Part shown: piece after piece, positions 14,563 through 20,235 of the stretch
Layout: every line of letters starts with the position of its first letter
How positions within the stretch are numbered: position 1 is the stretch's first letter
Assembly: GCA_047920935.1 (NCBI GenBank)
Contig: JBLRXD010000050.1
Coordinates: 1 to 20,235 of the forward strand
Source of the DNA: UBA7803 sp047920935
GTDB taxonomy: Bacteria; Pseudomonadota; Gammaproteobacteria; Pseudomonadales; Azotimanducaceae
DNA length: 20,235 nucleotides
Reading direction: 5' to 3'
Position numbers and translations under genes: made by a program
The notes under the pieces: model-generated
Seen by the model: the letters and a program-made list of their open reading frames with translations, nothing else
Told to the model about the DNA's origin: nothing
Database searches by the model: none

Positions 14563-14707
14563 GCTCCGGCCCAACGGCCGTTACCATCGGCCAGCGCGGC
14601 GCCCGCCCGCTGGCCCACCTCCCCCCCGGGAACCCCTTCCAACCATCCGGCTCCAACCGACGGACGGGAATTCACGCGACATACACACAGCAGCGTCTAA
14701 ACTTTAT

Positions 14708-14720
14708 TTGGTATGACCAA
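14708..14720. promoter_or_regulatory. GntR/FadR-type operator-like palindrome
   Basis: TTGGT-ATG-ACCAA is a perfect 5+3+5 palindrome in an AT-rich stretch 53 bp before the RND adaptor gene. It matches the TGGTnnnACCA form bound by FadR-subfamily GntR regulators such as PdhR, LldR and GlcC. The probable -10 (TAAACT, 14697-14702) lies just upstream, a position suited to repression. No GntR gene is in the window. Confidence 0.55.
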
Positions 14721-14724
14721 TTGT

Positions 14725-14739
14725 GTTACCTTTCGTAAC
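14725..14739. promoter_or_regulatory. Second inverted repeat before the RND operon
   Basis: GTTAC-CTTTC-GTAAC is a 5+5+5 inverted repeat four bases after the palindrome at 14708-14720 and 33 bp before the adaptor ATG. It may be a second operator or a small 5' UTR hairpin. Confidence 0.35.
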
Positions 14740-14772
14740 CCTTTCTCCTACGACAGCAGGCGGTAGCCACTC

Positions 14773-15987
14773 ATGCGCGGAACCTACGTCACTGCCCTGA
14801 TCATCGCCGCGGTGATCATCGCCTGGCTGCTTTCGGGGCTCGATTCCGATGGAGCCGCCGAACCTCCGACGCTGGCGCAGGCGAACCAGCAACGTGCCGC
14901 AGAAGCTCAGGATCAGGCCCCGGCACGGGTGCGGGCCCGGGTGATCCATGCCCAGCCGCAACTGCGACACGTGGTGCTCAGAGGCAGAACCGAAAACAAG
15001 CGCACGGTGGAGATCAAAGCCGAAACCGCAGGGCGCATCGTGGAGCGGCCCGCGGAGCGCGGCGCTCAGGTCAACGCCGGCGATCTGCTGTGTCGGATCA
15101 GCGAAGACGATCGCGGCGCCGGCTTGGAAGAAGCCCGCGCGGCGCTGCATCAGGCGCGCATCGAGCACGACGCCAGCCTGAAGCTGCAGGAGCGCGGCTT
15201 CCAGTCGGAAACCGCCATCGCTCAGGCGGCCGCCAGGCTCGCTGCCGCCCAGGCCCAGGTGGAGCGGCGTGCCCTCGATCTGCAGCGCACCTACGTGCGA
15301 GCGCCCTTTGCCGGAGTCGTCGAAGACGTTCATCTGGAAGTAGGCGACTACGTCACCACCGGAGGCGCCTGCACCACCATCGTCGACATGAACCCCATGC
15401 TGCTGGTGGGCCGCGTCTCGGAACGGGAGGTCGCCGGTCTGAAACCCGATCAACTGGTCACCGGGGTGCTCAGCGACGGCCGCAGCGTTCAGGGCCCGAT
15501 CACCTTCATCGGCCAGCGAAGCGACACCGCCACCCGCACCTATGCCGTGGAAGTAGAGGTGCCGAATCCGCACTACGACTTGCGCTCCGGCATCACCACC
15601 GAAATCCGCATTCCGGTAGCCGAGGTCATGGCCCACCGGATCAGCCCGGCGCTGTTGGCCCTCGATGACGCCGGCAACATCGGGGTGCGCACGATCGATC
15701 ACAACAACCGGGTGCAGTACCATCAGGTCGAGATCATCCGCGATGACGCGCTCGGCGCCTGGGTCACCGGCTTACCCGAGGTGACCACGCTGATCACCGT
15801 CGGACAGGAACTGGTGGTGCCCGGCCAGGAGGTGGAGATTTCCTTCGAGCCTGCGGCCGAAATGCCCGCCCAGGCCCCCGACGGCAACCGGCCGTCGAGT
15901 TCCGCAGCCACGCCGGCGGACCGCGCCATGGTAACCGGCGCGGCTTTGGTAACCGGCGCGGCCATGGCAACGGTCGGCACGCCGTGA
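14773..15987 (+). CDS. RND efflux periplasmic adaptor (membrane fusion protein)
   Basis: Adaptor of 404 residues linking an inner-membrane RND pump to an outer-membrane channel. The N-terminal hydrophobic segment YVTALIIAAVIIAWLLSGL (5-23) anchors it in the inner membrane; there is no lipobox. Next come the lipoyl half-domain (IKAETAGRIVERPAERGAQV), an alpha-hairpin with EARAALHQARIEHDASLKL and AAARLAAAQAQVERRALDL, the second lipoyl half (YVRAPFAGVVEDVHLEVGDYV) and beta-barrel/membrane-proximal domains. The hairpin is short, as in HlyD/AcrA-like adaptors with compact helices. The extreme C-terminus (about 365-404) is a low-complexity Pro/Ala/Thr tail with a duplicated VTGAA word, beyond the usual adaptor fold. 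Its stop overlaps the permease start by 4 bases (GTGA). No outer-membrane channel gene is present, so a TolC-like one must be elsewhere. Confidence 0.93.
   Translation: MRGTYVTALIIAAVIIAWLLSGLDSDGAAEPPTLAQANQQRAAEAQDQAPARVRARVIHAQPQLRHVVLRGRTENKRTVEIKAETAGRIVERPAERGAQVNAGDLLCRISEDDRGAGLEEARAALHQARIEHDASLKLQERGFQSETAIAQAAARLAAAQAQVERRALDLQRTYVRAPFAGVVEDVHLEVGDYVTTGGACTTIVDMNPMLLVGRVSEREVAGLKPDQLVTGVLSDGRSVQGPITFIGQRSDTATRTYAVEVEVPNPHYDLRSGITTEIRIPVAEVMAHRISPALLALDDAGNIGVRTIDHNNRVQYHQVEIIRDDALGAWVTGLPEVTTLITVGQELVVPGQEVEISFEPAAEMPAQAPDGNRPSSSAATPADRAMVTGAALVTGAAMATVGTP
15929..15962 (+). repeat. In-frame 18-bp period direct repeat in the adaptor C-terminus
   Basis: TGGTAACCGGCGCGGC occurs at 15929-15944 and 15947-15962, giving the duplicated peptide VTGAA. 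It looks like a slippage duplication that lengthened the tail next to the stop/start overlap. Confidence 0.85.
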
Positions 15988-18900
15988 ACGGCTTCATCGA
16001 CGCTGCCATCGCGCGCAGCCGCACCACCATGCTGATCATGCTGATGGTGGTGATCGCCGGGCTGGTGGCGCGCAGCGCCATTCCCATCGCAGCCGAACCA
16101 CACATCGAGGTGCCATTCTTCATCGTCGGCATCGTCCACGAAGGGATCTCGCCGGAAGATGGCGAACGCCTGCTGATCATGCCCATGGAGTCGGAGCTGC
16201 GGAAGATCGAGGGGGTGAAAGAACTCACCGCCTACGCCTCCGAAGGCTTCGCCAACCTGATGGTCGAGTTCGACGCCAGCCACGATCTCAACCAGGCCCT
16301 GATGGACGTTCGCGAGGCCGTTGACCGGGCCAAGCCGCAGCTGCCGAGCACGGCCGAAGAGCCTTTCGTCCAGGAGCAAACCACCGCTGACTTTCCCGTG
16401 ATCCAGATCAACCTGGTGGGCGAAGGTGTTCCCGAGCGGATGCTTTACAACATCGCCATCGAACTGCGCGATGACATCGAAGGCATACCCAGCGTCCTGG
16501 AGGCGGAGCTCCAGGGCCATCGGGAAGAGCTGCTCGAGGCCGTCATCGACCCGAACGCGCTGGCGTCCTACCGCATCTCCAACGAAGAGCTCATCACTAC
16601 CATGATGCGCAACAACCGGCTGATCGCGGCCGGCAGCATCGACACCGGCCAGGGGCGATTCGCGGTCAAGGTGCCGAGCATCATCGAGGACGCCAGAGAC
16701 CTCTTCGATCTGCCGATCCGCAGCAACGGCGACACCGTAGTCACGCTGAGCGACGTCGCCACCATCCGCCGCACCTTCAAGGACCGCACCAGCTACGCCC
16801 GGGTGAATGGCCGGGACACCATATCGGTACGCGTGACCAAGCGTGCCAATGCCAACATCATCGACACCATTGCCGAGGTCAAGGCGGTCGTAGAGCGCCA
16901 CCGGGAAAGCATGCCGTCCCGCGTCGAGGTGTTTTACTCCCAGGATCAGGGGCCGTTCGCGGCGGCCCAGGTGACCGAACTGCAGGGCAACATCTTCACC
17001 GCTCTCGCCCTGGTGATGGTGCTGGTGGTGGCCGCGATGGGGTTGCGCAGCGGCATCATCGTCGGCATGGGCATTCCGGTATCGTTTCTGTTCGCGCTGA
17101 TTTTCATCTACCTGCTCGGCTACACCTTCAACTTCATGGTGATGTTCGGCATGCTGCTGGGCTTGGGCATGCTCATCGACGGGGCCATCGTCGTGACCGA
17201 GTACGCCGACCGCAAGATGACCGAGGGCTTCGACCGTCGCGCCGCCTATGCCATGGCCGCGAAACGCATGTTCTGGCCGGTCACCGCGTCCATCGCCACC
17301 ACCCTGGCCGCGTTCCTGCCGCTGATGTTGTGGCCGGGCGTGAGCGGAAAATTCATGCGCTATCTGCCGGTCACCGTGTTTACGGTGCTGGCCGGCTCGC
17401 TGGTCTACGCGCTGCTGTTCGGCCCGGTGCTCGGCTCCCTGTTCGGCAAGGCCGGCGCCAAAGACGCCAAGGCCATGGCGACGCTCAAGCAACTCGAAGA
17501 CGGCGACCCCACCAAGCTCCACGGCTTCACCGGGCTCTACGCCCGGATACTCGCCTACGCCGCCCGCTACGCGGTGGTCACCCTGGCGTTGATCTTCACC
17601 ATGCTATTCGCCAGCTTCTGGGCCTACGGCAAGTACGGCCAGGGCATGGTGTTCTTCTCCGATTCCGACCCCAAATTCGCCCAGGTCGCGGTCAGGGCTC
17701 GCGGCAACCTGTCCGCCAACGAGGCGGACTTCCTGGTTCGCCAGGTAGAACAGGAGATCCTCGAGGTAAAAGGGATCAAAGGCATGAATACCTACTCGAG
17801 GGTTACCGGCGGCTCGTCGCGCGGCAGTACCGCCGACCGTATCGGCGGGGTGTTCATCGAACTGCACGACGAGAAGGATCGCACCCGCAAGGGCGCGGAG
17901 ATCTTCGAAGAGATACGCCAGCGAACGGCGGGCCTCGCGGGCATCGAGGTGGAGGTGCAGAAGATGGAGCAGGGCCCGCCAGTGGGCAAGCCCATTCAGA
18001 TCCAGTTCTCCTCGTATCAGCGCGGGCTGCTGGAGCCGAACGTGGCGCGGTTGCGCGAGTACATGGATACGCTGCCTGAGCTGCGTGATCTCGAAGATAC
18101 CCGCGCCCTTCCCGGCATCGAGTGGCGGATCAACGTCGATCGCGCTCAAGCCGCTCTGTACGGAGCCGACGTGTCCCAGGTCGGCGTTGCCGTGCAACTG
18201 GTCACCAACGGGGTGCTGGTCGGCGAGTATCGGCCCGACAAGGCCGACGACGCGGTGGACATCCGGGTGCGCTACCCGACCGAAGCGCGCGGCATCTCGG
18301 CCCTCGACGAGCTGAAGATCAGCACCCCGAACGGGCTGGTGCCGATCTCGAACTTCGTCTCGCGGCAACCTTCACCGCAGGTGGATACTCTGCAACGCAT
18401 CGACGGCATCGCGGTGGAGTTCATCCGCGCCAACGTGGTGGACGGGGTTCTGGCCGACGACATGGTGAGGAAGATCCAGGCCTGGATCGATACCCAATCG
18501 TTCCCGGCCGGCCTCGACATCCAATTCCGCGGCGCCAACGAAGAGCAGGCAGCGGCCATGGCTTTCGTCCAAGGCGCGTTTCTGATGTCGTTGTTGCTCA
18601 TGTTCGTGCTGCTGGTGACTCAGTTCAACAGCTTCTATCAAGCGCTGCTCATCCTGGTCGCGGTGGTCATGTCCACCGCCGGGGTGCTGATCGGGCTGCT
18701 GGTTACCCAATCCGCATTCAGCGCGGTGCTCACCGGTGTGGGGGTCGTGGCGCTTGCCGGGATTGTGGTCAACAACAACATCGTGCTGATCGACACCTAC
18801 AACCATCTGCGGCGCGAGCACCCGGAACTGAACTACGTGGCGCTCATCGTCCGTACCGGCGCCCAGCGGCTGCGGCCGGTGATGCTCACCACGGTGACCA

Positions 18901-19220
18901 CCGTTTTTGGCCTGCTACCCCTGGCCAGCAACCTATCGGTGGATCTGGTGAACCGCAGCATCGTCTACGGCGGCCAGCTGTCGTCGTTCTGGGTGCCACT
19001 GTCGCAAGCGATCGTCTCCGGCCTGACCTTCGCGACGCTGCTGACGTTGTTCGCAACGCCGGCGATGCTGGCGCTGCCCCATCAGCTCCGGGCAACGACC
19101 ACCCTGAGTCGGCGCATGCTGCGACGGCGCTTCCCCGGGCTCACTTCCAGAGGCGCCCGCAGACGTCGCGGCACCTCGACCCGGTCCGACGATAGCGATA
19201 CCACAGCGGTGAGCGCCTGA
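15984..19220 (+). CDS. RND superfamily efflux permease
   Basis: Inner-membrane proton-driven pump of 1078 residues, slightly longer than the usual 1030-1050. The GTG start overlaps the adaptor stop (GTGA), so the pair is translationally coupled. The expected RND layout is visible: a first helix (about 14-30), a large periplasmic loop, a helix cluster from about 335 to 485, a second loop, and a final cluster from about 870 to 1030. In helix 4 the motif is GMLIDGAIVVTEYADRK: D399 is kept but the second Asp of AcrB (D408) is G400. In helix 10, GIVVNNNIVLID has Asn where AcrB has Lys940. This variant proton relay is shared with some HAE/HME-like groups. A basic C-terminal tail (RRMLRRRF...RRRRG) lies beyond the last helix. 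Substrate unknown. Confidence 0.94.
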   Translation: MNGFIDAAIARSRTTMLIMLMVVIAGLVARSAIPIAAEPHIEVPFFIVGIVHEGISPEDGERLLIMPMESELRKIEGVKELTAYASEGFANLMVEFDASHDLNQALMDVREAVDRAKPQLPSTAEEPFVQEQTTADFPVIQINLVGEGVPERMLYNIAIELRDDIEGIPSVLEAELQGHREELLEAVIDPNALASYRISNEELITTMMRNNRLIAAGSIDTGQGRFAVKVPSIIEDARDLFDLPIRSNGDTVVTLSDVATIRRTFKDRTSYARVNGRDTISVRVTKRANANIIDTIAEVKAVVERHRESMPSRVEVFYSQDQGPFAAAQVTELQGNIFTALALVMVLVVAAMGLRSGIIVGMGIPVSFLFALIFIYLLGYTFNFMVMFGMLLGLGMLIDGAIVVTEYADRKMTEGFDRRAAYAMAAKRMFWPVTASIATTLAAFLPLMLWPGVSGKFMRYLPVTVFTVLAGSLVYALLFGPVLGSLFGKAGAKDAKAMATLKQLEDGDPTKLHGFTGLYARILAYAARYAVVTLALIFTMLFASFWAYGKYGQGMVFFSDSDPKFAQVAVRARGNLSANEADFLVRQVEQEILEVKGIKGMNTYSRVTGGSSRGSTADRIGGVFIELHDEKDRTRKGAEIFEEIRQRTAGLAGIEVEVQKMEQGPPVGKPIQIQFSSYQRGLLEPNVARLREYMDTLPELRDLEDTRALPGIEWRINVDRAQAALYGADVSQVGVAVQLVTNGVLVGEYRPDKADDAVDIRVRYPTEARGISALDELKISTPNGLVPISNFVSRQPSPQVDTLQRIDGIAVEFIRANVVDGVLADDMVRKIQAWIDTQSFPAGLDIQFRGANEEQAAAMAFVQGAFLMSLLLMFVLLVTQFNSFYQALLILVAVVMSTAGVLIGLLVTQSAFSAVLTGVGVVALAGIVVNNNIVLIDTYNHLRREHPELNYVALIVRTGAQRLRPVMLTTVTTVFGLLPLASNLSVDLVNRSIVYGGQLSSFWVPLSQAIVSGLTFATLLTLFATPAMLALPHQLRATTTLSRRMLRRRFPGLTSRGARRRRGTSTRSDDSDTTAVSA

Positions 19221-19240
19221 CGCAGCCGGCCGCGACAGAG

Positions 19241-19275
19241 TAAGATCCGCGCTTTGCGCAGCGGAGTGATCGCCC
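19241..19275 (+). promoter_or_regulatory. Leader of the PEP-synthase-like gene: -10, small hairpin, ribosome site
   Basis: TAAGAT (19241-19246) is a possible -10. GCGC-TTT-GCGC (19249-19259) forms a short stem, and the GCGGAG ribosome site (19261-19266) follows directly, 9 nt before the TTG start. CCGC (19247-19250) can also pair with GCGG (19261-19264), partly hiding the ribosome site. Confidence 0.35.
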
Positions 19276-20235
19276 TTGACCCAATGGGTCGTAAATCTGC
19301 AGCAGGCCGAGGCTGGTGACGCCTCCTTGGTTGGCGGCAAGGCTGCCACGCTGCACCGCCTGCTGGCGGCGGGCATGCCGGTACCGGATGCCTGCGTCGT
19401 CACCGTCGCGGCGTTTCACGCCCACTTCCCTGCCACCACCGCGCTGCAACCAAGCATGCGGCCGATCACCGCCACGGCGCGCGCCGGCGGCGGTACGGCA
19501 GCCGGCGGCGGTACCGCCGTCGCCGGGCGAAACAAGCCGCCGGCAGCGGTGCAAGCGCAATACTTCCACCCCGAATTGGCCCAGGCCGTGCAGGAGGCGG
19601 TGCTCGCCATGTTCGGAGCCGACGACGTCTACCTGGCGGTACGCAGTTCGGCGGTGGGCGAAGACGGCACCGCCTCGAGCTTTGCCGGCCAGCATGAGAC
19701 CTACTACCACGTCCGGCCGTCGGGCCTGGTGGAGGCGATCCAGGCGTGTTGGGCATCGCTGTGGTCGCGCCGTGCGGTGAGCTACCGCCGTCATCGGGAA
19801 TCCGGCCCCGACGCGAATGCCGATTTCGCCATGGCCGTCATCATTCAGCGCATGGTGCAGGCGGATCGCTCCGGCGTCTGCTTCACCAGCGATCCTACCC
19901 AGCAGCAACCGGGGCGGGCCTGGATCGAAGCGATCTGGGGGTTGGGGGCGGCACTGGTGGATGGCCGGGTGACGCCCGATCGGCTGTTGCTGGACCGCTC
20001 CGGGCGGGTACTGCGCCAGCAGATCGGCCGCAAGCGCCATCAGGTAGCCGCGACCTTGCGCCACCCCGAACGCGACCGGCTCGACCCGGTTCCTACGTTC
20101 CAGCAGACCCTGCCCGTGCTCAGCACATCCGAGGCCAGGAACGTGCTCGGCCTGAGCCTGGCAGCCGAGCGCCTGTTCGGCGCACCCCAGGACGTCGAGT
20201 GGGCGTTCGAGGGTGAGCGCTTCTACGTGCTGCAG
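19276..20235 (+). CDS. PEP synthase / PPDK N-terminal-domain protein, cut by window edge
   Basis: 320 codons of the ATP-binding half of a phosphoenolpyruvate-synthase-like enzyme; the central His domain and C-terminal part lie beyond the window. TTG at 19276 is chosen because it gives MTQWVVNLQQAEAGDASLVGGKAATLHRLLAAGMPVP in register with the family start, with GGAG upstream; no ATG fits. Motifs: VGGKAATL (19-26), AVRSSAVGEDGTASSFAGQHETY (121-143), VIIQRMVQADRSGVCFTSDP (188-207), EAIWGLGAALVDGRVTPD (218-235) and DVEWAFEGERFYVLQ at the edge. A Gly/Ala/Thr-rich insertion (about 66-90) interrupts the first subdomain. PpsA makes PEP from pyruvate, but related antibiotic phosphotransferases (rifampicin type) share this half, so the exact product is undecided. 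The gene follows the RND permease by 55 bp. Confidence 0.85.
   Translation, partial: MTQWVVNLQQAEAGDASLVGGKAATLHRLLAAGMPVPDACVVTVAAFHAHFPATTALQPSMRPITATARAGGGTAAGGGTAVAGRNKPPAAVQAQYFHPELAQAVQEAVLAMFGADDVYLAVRSSAVGEDGTASSFAGQHETYYHVRPSGLVEAIQACWASLWSRRAVSYRRHRESGPDANADFAMAVIIQRMVQADRSGVCFTSDPTQQQPGRAWIEAIWGLGAALVDGRVTPDRLLLDRSGRVLRQQIGRKRHQVAATLRHPERDRLDPVPTFQQTLPVLSTSEARNVLGLSLAAERLFGAPQDVEWAFEGERFYVLQ
19483..19514 (+). repeat. In-frame 18-bp period direct repeat
   Basis: GCCGGCGGCGGTAC occurs at 19483-19496 and 19501-19514, encoding two copies of AGGGTA in the Gly-rich insertion of the PEP-synthase-like protein. Confidence 0.85.

Noticed and set aside
15723..17522. Very long open frame (about 600 codons) on the minus strand, opposite the RND genes
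   Set aside because: His/Gln/Asp-rich translation with no domain character, antisense to clear adaptor and permease genes; a typical GC-rich codon shadow.

Overview
The window is GC-rich, densely packed bacterial DNA. A tandem universal stress protein of UspE type, a Ni-type glyoxalase I, an RND efflux pair and a PEP-synthase-like enzyme fit a proteobacterium, most likely an environmental gammaproteobacterium with broad catabolism. This is an inference from protein families, as there is no rRNA or marker gene. A run of exactly 100 N (1226-1325) marks a scaffold gap, so this is probably a draft or metagenome assembly.

Left arm (1-2827): a truncated uspE-like gene and a small lipoprotein gene split by the gap, both on the minus strand. 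They diverge from an MgtC/SapB-DUF4010 membrane protein across a short region with repeated TTGCAAAGTTT and a 16-bp tandem duplication. Acyl-CoA block (2881-8380): an acyl-CoA dehydrogenase and a Rieske ferredoxin on the minus strand; then, on the plus strand, an MFS transporter, an acyl-CoA synthetase and a methyltransferase interrupted by one in-frame TAA. Together they suggest uptake, CoA activation and oxidation of a carboxylic acid.

Central accessory block (8399-14562): a minus-strand pair (GST, then a D-arabinono-1,4-lactone-oxidase-type flavoenzyme, overlapping at TGATG) diverges from a plus-strand pair. The first plus-strand gene is an SDR-fold protein with the full halohydrin dehalogenase signature (T-x4-Y-x-G and S-x12-Y-x3-R). 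The second is an HpaB/AbfD-superfamily enzyme without the AbfD iron-sulfur ligands. A small unknown ORF, a non-coding stretch ending in a strong terminator, glyoxalase I and a second GST follow. Halohydrin dehalogenases make epoxides, GSTs can open epoxides, and glyoxalase I acts on glutathione hemithioacetals, so a glutathione-linked route for halohydrins or epoxides is a reasonable but untested reading. This is the most interesting part of the window.

Right arm (14563-20235): a promoter region with a GntR/FadR-type palindrome (TTGGT-ATG-ACCAA), a periplasmic adaptor and RND permease overlapping at GTGA, and the start of a PEP-synthase/PPDK-like gene cut by the window edge. I saw no tRNA, rRNA, CRISPR array, insertion sequence or integrase.
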